Assembly: GCA_002344215.1 (NCBI GenBank)
Contig: DDSV01000060.1
Span: 1 to 42,919 of the forward strand
Reading direction: 5' to 3'
DNA length: 42,919 nucleotides
Source of the DNA: Akkermansiaceae bacterium UBA2381
Lineage (GTDB): Bacteria; Verrucomicrobiota; Verrucomicrobiia; Verrucomicrobiales; DEV007
Shown here: positions 16,882 through 26,466 of the stretch, in pieces
How the letters are laid out: the number at the start of each line of letters is the position of its first letter
How positions within the stretch are numbered: position 1 is the first letter of the stretch
Translations under genes and position numbers: made by a program
Notes under the pieces: model-generated
The model's input: the letters and a program-made list of their open reading frames with translations, nothing else
The model's database searches: none
What the model was told of the DNA's origin: nothing

Positions 16882-19800
16882 ATGTACTGCTCCCCGAGAC
16901 AGCTTAATTACCGACGGGATCAGGCCGTTTCAGGTCATCCCGGAGCCAGAGTGATTGGGTTTCCGGGGACTTCGCTCAATTCTCTTTGGTTGGCTGTCGC
17001 ACTCGCTTTTCTTCTCTCGCCGGTTCAGCGGTGCTTTTCCGATCCCCTCTATTGGGATACCAACGGATCGACCCCGGGCTCTGGAAATCTCGGGGGCATT
17101 TGGGGAACGGACAACTTTTGGACTGTGGATTTGGATGGTTTGTTAGCCACCGGCCCCTATGCGGCGGGGAGTGTTGTCACTTTTTCCGCAGGTGTCGACG
17201 GCACGGGAAGCTACACGGTGACACTGTCGAGTAATCAGAATGCCGCGGGACTAAACTTTCAGGAAGGGCATGTGACGATCGCGCCAACCACGGCAGTGAC
17301 GACGGCAAATTTTGCCAGCATCGAAATACTGACCCTGAGTGGTGCGACTCCGAATATCAACGTGCAGAATATGGACTCCGCCATCACCGCCCGAATGATT
17401 TCATCCGGGCTGGTTAAAACGGGTTACGGCAGACTCACGCTCGACTTTGCGGCATCCGGGTCCGCCAGCTATTTTAACCTGGGAGCGGCCGCCATCACCA
17501 TCCAGCAAGGCACCCTCGAATTGAAGGGCACCGGAGCGAGCGCCAATCAGCTGAGCTCCAGTAGCGGAATCGTCATCAACAGCGGCGGAACCTTCCTCTG
17601 GAACACGGGCGCGAACAGCATGAGCGACAACGCCAGGATCACGATCAACACCGGCGGTATTCTCAGCACGAGGACGAATGATCAGTTCGGCACTATCGAC
17701 GGAAGCGGAGCCATTGTGATGCGAAACGCGTCGATGAATTTGGCGCACGGGGGTGTCAGTAGCACTTTTTCGGGAATCATTAGCGGCAACGGATCGATTC
17801 AAGCCAATGGAGGCACAGGTTTTGTCAGCCTTTCCAACGCAAACACGTTCACTGGCACTCTCTCCGCATTGAACACCAACTTCACGACTGGTGGCCTGCG
17901 CCTCGCTCACACTCGCGCAGCGCAGAACGCTTCCGTGAATCTCGTGAATCTTGACGTGACCCGGAGTAATATCAGCTTCGCCTCCGGCATCGGTACCTTT
18001 GTCATCGGCAGCCTTTCATCAGCATCGGTGGCTGGAACCAGTAACCTCACCCTCCAGGATGCGGGAGGCGGCGCGATCACTTTACAAGCGGGCAACAATG
18101 ATAGCTCAACAACTTACCGCGGTGCCCTCAGTGGCAGCGGGGGCCTCACAAAAATCGGCACGGGTACCCTCACGCTTACGGGAGAGCAGATCACCGTCAC
18201 AAGAAGCGGAACCTCCGGTGCGGCCACATACGTTTCCAACACCTCCCATACCTACACCGGAGACACCACCATTCTCGCCGGAGCCCACAATCCCAACAGC
18301 GGAACCGTGAATCAATCCAACGCGGGTGGCATCAAGCTCGATTTCAACACTTCGGCAATCAGCTCTGTCGTCAGTAGTGGCAATACCTATGCCTACACCA
18401 TCGTTGCCCCGACCAGCAATATCATCAGTGCCTCCAGCCGTCTCGTCCTCGGCGGTGGCAAGCTATGGGTCGCAGGACGTAACACCGGCACTGACGCCGT
18501 CAGTCAGACCTTCAACAATACCCACCTGCTCGCCGGCCGCAGTTATGTCACCGTGACCCAGGGAACGGCGGCGACGGGTACCGTTGTCAATCTGGGCAAC
18601 GTCACTCGAATCGCCGGCAGTGTTCTGGAGTTTACCCTTCCGCCCGGGACCCAATCACTCGCAAACGGTGTCACCACGACTACGTCCAACGACGCCAGCG
18701 GCATCCTCGGAGGCTGGGCCATCGTCGGGACTGACTGGGCCGTCAAAGACACGGCGGGCAGCGCCATCGGCAACGTGGTGGCTGCCTCCGCCGGGGTATA
18801 CACGGGCTACACGAGCGGCGATATCGTTTCCTCGACCGCCTCCAACCTCCTCATCAATAACGCGGCGGGCTCCATTACGACCGGCAGCGGGATCACGGAC
18901 TTAAACACTCTTATGGTCCGCAACGATGCCGGGAACGCCAATGCGGCGGTCAATCGCGTCCTCGACATCTCCGCTGGAGAAACCCTCCGTTTCGGTGCCG
19001 CCGGATCCATCTGGAACCAGGGCAGCCTCGTGACTGCGGGGGTGGCCAATCTCATCATCGGTACGGCGAACAATGTCGGTATCCTCACGGCGGGCGGGGC
19101 TCTCAATACCGCCGGGGAGATCATTTTCAACAACTCAGGCAATGGAGAAATGCTCATTCGCTCCTCCATTCAGGACAACGGGGCGGGAGCGGTCACCCTG
19201 ATCCGCACGGGATCGGGCAATCAGGTGGTTTTCTCGGGCACCAACACCCACACGGGAGGAACCATCCTGACCCACGGACGGACTCGATTCGACAGCTTGT
19301 TAGGCCTCGGAAGCGGCCCCGTCACCGTTATTCCCGGGGGCCAGCTTTGGCTCAATATCGCGGGAAGCTATGCGCAGAACTTCTTCCTCGCCGGAACCGG
19401 CTATGGTGAGGGCAACGTCCCCGGTGCAATCCGATTCTCCGGTGGCCAGAACCTCAGCGGGCAGATTAATCTCGCTGGTGACACCCGGCTTGGCGCCGTC
19501 AACGCCGGCTCTGCCACCACCCTTTCCGGGAAGATCACGGGTGATTTTGCCCTCGATCTCTCCGGTTACTCCGGCGGCACGAACGTCTTCATCGTCTCTA
19601 ACCCGGACAATGATTACACCGGAAACTTCTCCCTCAATACGAATCCGGGGATAACACCGGCAGCCTACAGCAATACTAACATTGTCACCATGCGATTGGG
19701 CGCTTCGGAGGTCATTCCCAACGGACTGAACAAGGGTAACCTCGTCCTTTCGGGCGGCAATGCCGGAGGCACCACCACGCTCGACCTGAACGGATTCAAT

Positions 19801-21282
19801 GAAACCGTCAATTCCCTCGTTTCCTACGGCACTCACAGTGCCGTCACCATTACCAACACGGCGGTCGGCACCACCTCCACCCTGACCATTGGTGACAACC
19901 ACGCCACTGCCATCGTCACCGAAATCGCTGCAGCGAGCAGCTTCTTCGGCGGTGCGATCAGGGACACCGGAACCGGCCTGGTTGCCCTTACCAAAATCGG
20001 AGAGGGTACGCAGACTCTCACGGGAGCAAACACCTATTCCGGCACCACCACAATCAGTAAGGGTATTCTCCAGGCGGGAGCGACCAATACTCTTTCAGCG
20101 AACTCCGACTTCGTTCTCGCGGACGATCCTACCGCTGTCCTCGCCCTGACAGACGGCATCGCCGATTATTCTCAGACCATCAAATCGCTTGCCGGCGGAG
20201 GCACCGTCAATCTAGGCACGATCGCTGCGGCTGACACCGCGAGCTCTCCGGGTACTCGCCTCACTACCGGCAGCACCGCCGATACGACTTACAGCGGTGA
20301 CATCGTCGGGGCTGGGGGGCTCGTCAAACAAGGCACCGGACGCCTCATTCTTTCGGGAAGCAACACCTACCTTGGCACCACGACGATCTCTGTCGGAGCC
20401 CTTCAAATCGGAGACGGAGGTACCACGGGGACCCTCGGCAGTGGAGACGTGATTAACGAAGCGGCTCTAGTTTTCAATCGATCCGATACTCTCGAGGTGG
20501 GAAATACCATCTCCGGGGCCGGCACCCTCACTCAGGGCGGTTCGGGAACGACTGTCCTCTCGGCGGTGCATTCCTACACGGGCGACACCTATGTTGATGC
20601 CGGAACTTTGAAACTTGAGAGTGCCAGTTCGAACAACAACATCGCCGCCAGCGGGATCATCTCCGTGAAAACAGGGGCCACTTTCGATGTGAACGGGATC
20701 AGCACGGCAGGGGGCTTTCAGGTCGGGGGATCACAACTCCTTTCCGGCGAAAGCGGTGGCGGCGGAACAGTCTCGGGTGCCAGCACCCTCTTGTCCGGAG
20801 GCAGTGTAGCCGCGGGGACGGACGGAACCGTGGGAACTCTCTCATTTGACAGCGGCCTCACCACCCAAAGTGGCAGCATGTGGCTGGTTGATCTTGTCGG
20901 ATCGGCTTCACCCGGACTGGAGTCGGGAGACCGTATTGATGTGGATGGGGGCGCACTCACGATCGGATCCGGAACGATGTTGTTGATCAACGATGCGGAT
21001 TGGAACAATGGGAACACATTCACAATTGCCACCTACTCTTCACTGACGGCTGGATCAAAATTCACCTTTGGCATTGAACTGAACGACCTCGACACCTTTG
21101 CCACCTCGAACGGGCAGTATCAGATCCGCTACGGAGATGGAAGCTTTGACGGCATCACGCTCACTGCGGTACCTGAGCCAACTACCCTGGCATTTCTCAC
21201 GCTTGGCCTCGCCGGGTACGCTTTGGTAAGGCGGCGCAGGGTTCGGTGCAGTTCGGTCTCCGAAGTTGCTGCGGGAGAGTGA
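16882..21282 (+). CDS. Giant autotransporter-associated-repeat protein with PEP-CTERM signal
   Basis: About 1466 residues from the ATG at 16882 (an upstream TTG at 16795 is less likely because it adds 29 residues before the signal region). A late N-terminal hydrophobic segment (LWLAVALAFLLSPVQRCFS) suggests export. The body is repetitive beta-strand sequence rich in Gly, Thr, Ser and Asn. It has many GTGTLTLTG-type and NTYTG-like units (for example GSGGLTKIGTGTLTLTG, GSNTYLGTTTISVGALQIGD), the autotransporter-associated beta-strand repeat. The C-terminus is a canonical PEP-CTERM signal: VPEPTTLAF, a hydrophobic helix, then RRRR. It should be sorted by an exosortase to the outer surface. There is no translocator beta-barrel. 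Upstream there is a perfect palindrome, TTGTTAACAA, at 16795-16804. Confidence 0.9.
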   Translation: MYCSPRQLNYRRDQAVSGHPGARVIGFPGTSLNSLWLAVALAFLLSPVQRCFSDPLYWDTNGSTPGSGNLGGIWGTDNFWTVDLDGLLATGPYAAGSVVTFSAGVDGTGSYTVTLSSNQNAAGLNFQEGHVTIAPTTAVTTANFASIEILTLSGATPNINVQNMDSAITARMISSGLVKTGYGRLTLDFAASGSASYFNLGAAAITIQQGTLELKGTGASANQLSSSSGIVINSGGTFLWNTGANSMSDNARITINTGGILSTRTNDQFGTIDGSGAIVMRNASMNLAHGGVSSTFSGIISGNGSIQANGGTGFVSLSNANTFTGTLSALNTNFTTGGLRLAHTRAAQNASVNLVNLDVTRSNISFASGIGTFVIGSLSSASVAGTSNLTLQDAGGGAITLQAGNNDSSTTYRGALSGSGGLTKIGTGTLTLTGEQITVTRSGTSGAATYVSNTSHTYTGDTTILAGAHNPNSGTVNQSNAGGIKLDFNTSAISSVVSSGNTYAYTIVAPTSNIISASSRLVLGGGKLWVAGRNTGTDAVSQTFNNTHLLAGRSYVTVTQGTAATGTVVNLGNVTRIAGSVLEFTLPPGTQSLANGVTTTTSNDASGILGGWAIVGTDWAVKDTAGSAIGNVVAASAGVYTGYTSGDIVSSTASNLLINNAAGSITTGSGITDLNTLMVRNDAGNANAAVNRVLDISAGETLRFGAAGSIWNQGSLVTAGVANLIIGTANNVGILTAGGALNTAGEIIFNNSGNGEMLIRSSIQDNGAGAVTLIRTGSGNQVVFSGTNTHTGGTILTHGRTRFDSLLGLGSGPVTVIPGGQLWLNIAGSYAQNFFLAGTGYGEGNVPGAIRFSGGQNLSGQINLAGDTRLGAVNAGSATTLSGKITGDFALDLSGYSGGTNVFIVSNPDNDYTGNFSLNTNPGITPAAYSNTNIVTMRLGASEVIPNGLNKGNLVLSGGNAGGTTTLDLNGFNETVNSLVSYGTHSAVTITNTAVGTTSTLTIGDNHATAIVTEIAAASSFFGGAIRDTGTGLVALTKIGEGTQTLTGANTYSGTTTISKGILQAGATNTLSANSDFVLADDPTAVLALTDGIADYSQTIKSLAGGGTVNLGTIAAADTASSPGTRLTTGSTADTTYSGDIVGAGGLVKQGTGRLILSGSNTYLGTTTISVGALQIGDGGTTGTLGSGDVINEAALVFNRSDTLEVGNTISGAGTLTQGGSGTTVLSAVHSYTGDTYVDAGTLKLESASSNNNIAASGIISVKTGATFDVNGISTAGGFQVGGSQLLSGESGGGGTVSGASTLLSGGSVAAGTDGTVGTLSFDSGLTTQSGSMWLVDLVGSASPGLESGDRIDVDGGALTIGSGTMLLINDADWNNGNTFTIATYSSLTAGSKFTFGIELNDLDTFATSNGQYQIRYGDGSFDGITLTAVPEPTTLAFLTLGLAGYALVRRRRVRCSSVSEVAAGE

Positions 21283-21296
21283 ATTGAGCCCCCGTC

Positions 21297-22433
21297 CTAA
21301 GACCCGCTTCCAAGGAACACCTGATCTCTCCCGAGTGCCTTGGCGCGATACATGGCCTGATCCGCCACTTCGATGAAGTCGCGCTGACGCACGCGCCAGT
21401 CAGCGGGTGGTCCTGACGGAAAGCTGCAATCACGATAGGAGGCCACCCCGATGCTCGCAGAAAAGACCCCGTGGAGATGCAGGGCGGGGCGACCATCTTC
21501 ACCGGAATCATCGAGAAAGACAGTTGCGGCGATGGCATTCCTGATGGCCTCCGCGGCAACCACCGCTTCGGTGGCACCCAGTCCCGGAAGGATGGCCACA
21601 AACTCATCACCTCCGTAGCGGGCCAGGGTGGCCCGGGGATCGGTGATGACGCGGGCGATGAGTTGTCCCACCTCCGCTATGACCTGACTCCCGACGAGGT
21701 GGCCATGGGTATCGACGATGGCCTTGAAGCGGTCGAGGTCTAGAAAGAGAAGGCTGAGGTCGCAGCCCTCTTCCTCACGACGCTCAAGTTCGACGCGGAG
21801 CTGCTGGTGGAAAAAGCGGTCGTTCCTCAGTCCCGTGAGATCGTCACGCCGGGCGATCTCACGATGGTGGAAGGCATCAGAGAGATTGAGGAGCGAATTC
21901 GAGGCGTAACCACTGAGGACTTCGAGCAGTTTCAAATCCTCGTCGCGGAATCCGTCGTGACCGAGGCGATTAAAGAGGCCGATCACTCCGACCGTCTCCC
22001 CCTCGATCGCCACAGGCACGGCGAGGAGGGTTTCAGTCGTGTAGTCGGTGACCGCGTCGAGGCCGGAATAGAAATCACTATCCTGCCGCACTCCGTTACG
22101 TAACAGGGCGCGCTCCTCGCGGAAGACCCGGCCGGTGATTCCGGTGCTTACGGGCAGTCGCGCCCCCACGATGGACTCGGCTCCTTTTCCGAACGCTCCG
22201 ACATAGACAAGAGCATCATCGGCACCGGATAGCCCGGCGAGACAGATCGACCCGCTTTCCGCGGGGATATACTGTTGGGCGGTCCAGAGGATGTCGCAAA
22301 AGACAGCGGTGAGCCGCGGCAGTTCGGGACCGGCGGCCCGGACGAGTCGGCGTTCCGCCCAGGCTCCGATCAACTCGGGGGCGAGGGTTGGAAAGGTCCC
22401 GCTCGTGGCATCGTCTGTCATGGACTTTAGCAT
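21297..22433 (-). CDS. GAF-GGDEF diguanylate cyclase
   Basis: Predicted to make cyclic di-GMP from two GTP in the cytoplasm. From the ATG at 22433 it has 378 residues. A longer reading from 22628 would overlap the opposite-strand DedA gene. The N-terminal half is a GAF domain (VYVGAFGKGAESIVGARLPV, GITGRVFREERALLRN, ETLLAVPVAIEGETVGVIGL). The C-terminal half has RRDDLTGLRNDRFF, FLDLDRFKAIVDTHGHLVGS and the signature RYGGDEFVAILPG, so the active site looks intact. The inhibitory RxxD site five residues before GGDEF is absent (DPRA instead), so no product inhibition of that type is expected. Its 3' end lies 15 bases from the convergent repeat-protein gene. Confidence 0.92.
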   Translation of the reverse strand: MLKSMTDDATSGTFPTLAPELIGAWAERRLVRAAGPELPRLTAVFCDILWTAQQYIPAESGSICLAGLSGADDALVYVGAFGKGAESIVGARLPVSTGITGRVFREERALLRNGVRQDSDFYSGLDAVTDYTTETLLAVPVAIEGETVGVIGLFNRLGHDGFRDEDLKLLEVLSGYASNSLLNLSDAFHHREIARRDDLTGLRNDRFFHQQLRVELERREEEGCDLSLLFLDLDRFKAIVDTHGHLVGSQVIAEVGQLIARVITDPRATLARYGGDEFVAILPGLGATEAVVAAEAIRNAIAATVFLDDSGEDGRPALHLHGVFSASIGVASYRDCSFPSGPPADWRVRQRDFIEVADQAMYRAKALGRDQVFLGSGS

Positions 22434-22600
22434 ACGGGGGGAAGATTCATTTTCAACTCTCCGGACAATCAGCATCGGGAAGACCGCAATTGGCGATGTT
22501 AACCCTGCCGCCTTTCTCCTTACTCTTCGCGAAGCTTGGCCTGGCGTGTAGCCTCGCGGGGGCTCGCCGGTGATTTGCCGCCAAGTTCCTTTCCTGCCCC

Positions 22601-23455
22601 TTGACTCCGGACCATCTTCCGCCGACAAGATTCCCGATCAAAACACCCGTTCCATCGTCTTCTCCGAAGTGGCTGGATTGCAGGCGCCTGCGGCCCCGCG
22701 CTTGCACCGCACTCCGGGTTCTTTTCCTCCTCGCTCTTCCTCTCCTCCTCACCGGCTGTGATGCCGAGCAGTGGTTCGCGGAACGCATGGTTGCGGCGCA
22801 ATCGCTCTCTCCTTCCGCGATCGCCGCCTTTCTCTTCGGGGGTGGTTTTGTGAGTGAGGATCTCGCCTGCGTCAGCGGCGGGGTGCTGGTGTCAAAAGGC
22901 TCACTTTCCTATGTCCTCGCCGCGGTCGCCTGCACCCTCGGGGTCTGGACGAGCGATTCCGTCCTCTACTTCTGGGGTGTGCTCGGTCGGCGCGGACTTC
23001 TTGAGCGGGCCCCTCTGCGCTGGATCGTCAAACGGGCGCAGATCGAGCGAGGTGCCGGACTTTTCCGCAACCACGGAGCCAAGATCCTCATTCTCTCCCG
23101 CTTTATGCCCGGTTCGCGGGTGGCGCTTTACCTCGCTGCCGGGGCGCTCCGTTATCCGTATCACCGCTTTGCCGCCTGGATGGGGCTGGCGGCCGTGGTT
23201 TGGGCACCGGTCATGGTCTGGCTCTCCCTGAAGCTTGGTGATGCGCTCCTTGGCTGGCTTGAGGCTTACGAAAAGATTGCCTGGATCGCGGTGCCTCTGG
23301 TTGTCCTCCTTATCTGGCTCGTGATGCGGGGCATCGAGTGGGTCGTCGTGAAGCGCAGCGGGACGATTATCGGCGAATCGGTAGTCGAATCCCTCGAAGA
23401 CCTGGCGGACCCGGAAGCTGAATCCGGAGAAAAAGGGACCGGCAGGGATTTGTGA
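22601..23455 (+). CDS. DedA/SNARE-associated family membrane protein
   Basis: Integral membrane protein of the DedA (VTT) family, whose members move lipid carriers or affect membrane homeostasis. The family segment GAKILILSRFMPGSRVALYL, then AAGALRYPYHRFAAWMGL, is clear near residues 157-195. Further membrane helices follow to about 250. The start is uncertain. The frame opens with TTG at 22601 and passes through LLLTGC, which looks like a lipobox. The first ATG (22787) lies after that region. The DedA glutamate/proline segment is present in altered form as FVSEDLACVSGGVLV. It is divergent from the GGDEF gene and convergent with the SGNH hydrolase, 15 bases away. Confidence 0.8.
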   Translation: MTPDHLPPTRFPIKTPVPSSSPKWLDCRRLRPRACTALRVLFLLALPLLLTGCDAEQWFAERMVAAQSLSPSAIAAFLFGGGFVSEDLACVSGGVLVSKGSLSYVLAAVACTLGVWTSDSVLYFWGVLGRRGLLERAPLRWIVKRAQIERGAGLFRNHGAKILILSRFMPGSRVALYLAAGALRYPYHRFAAWMGLAAVVWAPVMVWLSLKLGDALLGWLEAYEKIAWIAVPLVVLLIWLVMRGIEWVVVKRSGTIIGESVVESLEDLADPEAESGEKGTGRDL

Positions 23456-23470
23456 GAGGAAAACCTCAAC

Positions 23471-24178
23471 TCACTTCGGCAGGTAAGGCCGCACGGCTTC
23501 GGCCAGGAGACGGTAGCCCTCGGCGCTGAAGTGCAGCTTATCCTCGTGAAGCAATTCCGGCCGAACCTTTCCCCCGGCATCGAGAGTCATTTTGGAGCAA
23601 TCGATGTAGGCCAGGCCGGCATTTTCGCGGCAGTGGGCCGCGATCATTGCATTAAGGCGGTTACCTTCCGCCACCTGCTCAAGGCGTTTGATTGTGGGCG
23701 AGAGTCCAATGAAGGTGATGGGTATACCGGGGAACTTCGTCCGCATTTTCGACACGAAGGCCTTGTAGTCGGCGAAGACGTCCTCTGCCGGCCAGCCTGC
23801 ATTGATATCATTGCCTCCCGCACGCAGGAAGATCGCTTTCGGCTCGTAGGGAAAAATCATCCGCTCCGCGTAGTAGGTGCTGTCTTTGATCTGGTTGCCG
23901 CCGAAGCCGCGGTTCACTGCCGTGATACCGGGAAAATCCTTATCCAGTGTTTTCCATCGCACGATGGTCGACGATCCGACAAAGAGAACCGCTCCCTTCG
24001 GTGGCGGTGACTTCTTGTCGGCCGCTTCAAAGCCGGCGATCGTCTTTTCCCATTTGCCGTAGTCATGGCTTGATGGTTTCGGCTTGGGCCAGACCGGAGC
24101 CTTGTTCTCGGCCACGATTAATGACGCGGAGAATCCGAGGGCAAGGGCGGTGAGAAGAAGTCGTGATAGGGTGGGCAT
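23471..24178 (-). CDS. Secreted SGNH/GDSL-family hydrolase
   Basis: Predicted esterase or lipase-like hydrolase outside the cytoplasm. 235 residues with a signal peptide (MPTLSRLLLTALALGFSASLIVA). The four SGNH blocks are visible. Block I is LFVGSSTIVRW with the nucleophile Ser69. Block II is NRGFGGNQ with Gly. Block III is RAGGNDINAG with Asn123. Block V is DKLHFSAEGYRLLA with the Asp/His pair. The substrate may be an acetylated sugar or phospholipid; the sequence does not say. The gene stands alone between convergent and same-strand neighbours. Confidence 0.93.
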   Translation of the reverse strand: MPTLSRLLLTALALGFSASLIVAENKAPVWPKPKPSSHDYGKWEKTIAGFEAADKKSPPPKGAVLFVGSSTIVRWKTLDKDFPGITAVNRGFGGNQIKDSTYYAERMIFPYEPKAIFLRAGGNDINAGWPAEDVFADYKAFVSKMRTKFPGIPITFIGLSPTIKRLEQVAEGNRLNAMIAAHCRENAGLAYIDCSKMTLDAGGKVRPELLHEDKLHFSAEGYRLLAEAVRPYLPK

Positions 24179-24241
24179 GGAAGCTTATACAACGGTGTCC
24201 CCTTGAAAATCAAGGCAGGGTTTGCGGCGAAGAGGGCGTCC

Positions 24242-25444
24242 TCAGCCGAAGAGCGACTCCCTTGTCGCTAGCATGATCGCCCGGTCGGGCGTCCCGTGGG
24301 AGGCGAGGTGATTGTGCGCGAAGTTCCCTCCGGTGTAAAAGAGGTGCCAGCGGTTGTCGCGTTTCACCATCGCATGCGGGGCGTGGAGGAGATAGCTCGC
24401 GGCCGTCTCCTCCGGTGCATCACGGGTGATCCACGGTTCACGGAGGGGGCGTTCCCACACAATGCCGTCGGTGGAAAAGCAGGCTTCGAGATCGATCGTC
24501 TGGGCACCGAGCCGGTAGTGACCGAGCAGACCGACGCGCCCGTGTTCGGTGTGGGTAACCGAGAGGTAGTAGAACTGCAGGTCATGAGGATCGTCTTTGT
24601 CGGGGACGACGACTCGGCGGCGGTCGGACCAGTTCAATCCGTCCGAGCTTGTGTAGCGATCGATCACCCGTATGAGTCCCGCAATGTTGTCCTGTGGCGC
24701 ATGACGCGGGTCATCCTTTTCCACCTGGATCAGGCCCACCGAATACATTTCGAAAGATCCGTCGGGAAGCTGATAAACGTTGGTGGCATCGTTGGAGATG
24801 AGACGCGATTCGGCGAGCGATTCACCCGGTCCCGGGGCGGCCTTTCGTTTTGCGAAGCGTTTCAGACCGAGTTCCAGAGCAACCGGCCCGTCGACGCAGC
24901 GATCCGCCGGATGGTAGAGACAGGGTGTTGATGCGTTCACGACGCGAAAGGCTCGTCCGTCGTCGCTGTCCGCCGCGAGGTAACGGACGATCCCCTCTCC
25001 ATGCGCCCAGAAGTAGAGGCGGGTGCGTCCGTCGAGGAGACGCAGGGTCACTACCTGAACCGGATGCCAGCCTTCGGGCATGCCGCCGATCGCGAGTGGG
25101 GCCATGGCATCGGGTTCGCCCGGAGTGCAGACCGCCAGAGTCGATTTCCATTCGCCGCCGACCGTACCCGTGTGGTAACCGATTTGCTTAATCGGGTTCT
25201 TCGGCACAGAGATGCTGGTCCAGACCCGCCAGCGATCCTCGTCGACCGCTTCGACCGTGCTGGTGAAGTTTTGGACCCAGCCGCCCGCGAGGGGGCCCCG
25301 GTAGCGGAAAAGCTCTCCCTCCTTTTTCCATCCCGCAGGAGCCGCCGGTATCGGCGCCGCAGGCAGCCGTCCCGGAACTAACAGTCCGGCTCCGGAAGTG
25401 GTGAGGGTGGCAAGGGCGCGGCGTCGTGAGAGCGGTCGGCTCAT
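24242..25444 (-). CDS. Tat-exported beta-propeller-like protein (glycosidase-like fold)
   Basis: 400 residues from the ATG at 25444, chosen because it places the Tat motif SRRRALATL at the N-terminus; a longer reading overlaps the diiron-protein gene. The mature protein has repeated beta-blade-like segments (TRLYFWAHGEGIVRYLAADSD, YTSSDGLNWSDRRRV, CFSTDGIVWERP, NRWHLFYTGGNF). This resembles five-bladed propeller proteins of the GH32/43/62/117 type. I do not see a convincing catalytic acid triad, so enzyme activity is only a guess. It follows the diiron protein by 42 bases on the same strand. Confidence 0.6.
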   Translation of the reverse strand: MSRPLSRRRALATLTTSGAGLLVPGRLPAAPIPAAPAGWKKEGELFRYRGPLAGGWVQNFTSTVEAVDEDRWRVWTSISVPKNPIKQIGYHTGTVGGEWKSTLAVCTPGEPDAMAPLAIGGMPEGWHPVQVVTLRLLDGRTRLYFWAHGEGIVRYLAADSDDGRAFRVVNASTPCLYHPADRCVDGPVALELGLKRFAKRKAAPGPGESLAESRLISNDATNVYQLPDGSFEMYSVGLIQVEKDDPRHAPQDNIAGLIRVIDRYTSSDGLNWSDRRRVVVPDKDDPHDLQFYYLSVTHTEHGRVGLLGHYRLGAQTIDLEACFSTDGIVWERPLREPWITRDAPEETAASYLLHAPHAMVKRDNRWHLFYTGGNFAHNHLASHGTPDRAIMLATRESLFG

Positions 25445-25486
25445 CGTTTGAGGATACGGATGGATGCCGGAACGGCTCAAGGCCAA

Positions 25487-26071
25487 TTACTCATCGCGTC
25501 TCGCCCGGCAGTAGCTCGTCGAGTCCGGCACCGGCTTCAGGGCATCGAGATCGACATCATTGGTGGTGGTGTCAGGGCCCCAGTGGAAGATTTTTTCGAA
25601 GAGCGGCAGCCAGGGTTCGTTCGCTATCATTTTCTGGAAAAAGACTTCGTGCTCCTTTTCCTTTACGCCCATTTCATAAAGCATTTCATCATGCTCCGTG
25701 ATGCCGAGTTCGTGGAAGCGGTGCATCATGATAAAATACTCGCAGACATTTCCGCTCTCGAGTTTCCCGGCGAAGAAGTAGGGCATGAAGCGACCGATTA
25801 CATAGCAGCTCAGTCCGACCACCCTTCCGATGAGGTAGAATTTCAGCTCATACCAGCGCGAGGGAGCGATCCCGTAGCGATCCATCAGCACCTTCACCTG
25901 ACGCCGGTGTTCCCATTCGTCCTCCTCGATCTGTCGAACGGCGTCCCGCTCGGCCGCCCGCCGACGGAGGGAACCGGCATGTCCGATGTAGGCAAAGGAG
26001 GCGGCCCGCTCACCCGAGTAGGCTCTCTGGAGGAGGTTAACGAGAGCGGGGTGGTCGATGACGGCAGACAT
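25487..26071 (-). CDS. Ferritin-like diiron protein (COQ7/rubrerythrin-like)
   Basis: 194 residues, mostly helical. Four metal-ligand helices can be seen: AYSGERAASFAYIG (Glu21), EEDEWEHRRQVKVL (ExxH), GNVCEYFIMMHRFHELG, and EKEHEVFFQKMI (ExxHE). Two Glu/ExxH pairs form the usual carboxylate-bridged diiron site. The helix YELKFYLIGRVVGLSCYVIG between them is hydrophobic and may rest on the membrane, as in COQ7-type hydroxylases. Without a quinone pathway gene nearby the substrate stays open. It is followed by the Tat-exported protein and preceded by a small membrane protein on the same strand. Confidence 0.75.
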   Translation of the reverse strand: MSAVIDHPALVNLLQRAYSGERAASFAYIGHAGSLRRRAAERDAVRQIEEDEWEHRRQVKVLMDRYGIAPSRWYELKFYLIGRVVGLSCYVIGRFMPYFFAGKLESGNVCEYFIMMHRFHELGITEHDEMLYEMGVKEKEHEVFFQKMIANEPWLPLFEKIFHWGPDTTTNDVDLDALKPVPDSTSYCRARRDE

Positions 26072-26086
26072 GGGGTGACGGTTCGA

Positions 26087-26359
26087 TCAGTTTTTTATGA
26101 GCAGCATAACCAGAGAAACCAGGGAGACGAGGAGGCCGCTCACCAGGAGCCACCCCGCCACGCGGTTCAATATCTTTTGCTCAGCGGATCTGCCCGCGCG
26201 CCAGAGAAAAAATCCGATGATCGCGAAGGGAAACACGATGACGAGATTGACCAGGTAGACCCAGACCCAACCGGCGAGCAGAAACCACAGCCCGCAGATG
26301 ATCGCCAGAATATTGCATACGGTTGGTTTATCCGGGGTCTTCATCCTTAAGGAAAACAT
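26087..26359 (-). CDS. Small membrane protein
   Basis: 90 residues from the ATG at 26359, which has a GGA about seven bases upstream; an ATG at 26344 is the alternative. Three hydrophobic stretches are visible (ILAIICGLWFLLAGWVWVYL, VIVFPFAIIGFFLWRAG, WLLVSGLLVSLVSLVMLLI). No family is recognised. It is 15 bases upstream of the diiron-protein gene, so probably in its operon. Its start is divergent from the GH25-like gene about 107 bases away. Confidence 0.65.
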   Translation of the reverse strand: MFSLRMKTPDKPTVCNILAIICGLWFLLAGWVWVYLVNLVIVFPFAIIGFFLWRAGRSAEQKILNRVAGWLLVSGLLVSLVSLVMLLIKN

Positions 26360-26466
26360 TACTATTCCGCCGTAGTGGCACTCGCGCAAGCGTCTCACCG
26401 GGAACCTCTGCAATGCGAGCGCAACTGTCAGTCGCGATTCGACGGATTCATGCGATCTTTATCCTG

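Noticed and set aside
16882..21282. Classical type V autotransporter
   Set aside because: The repeats are of the autotransporter-associated type, but the C-terminus is a PEP-CTERM signal with no beta-barrel translocator.
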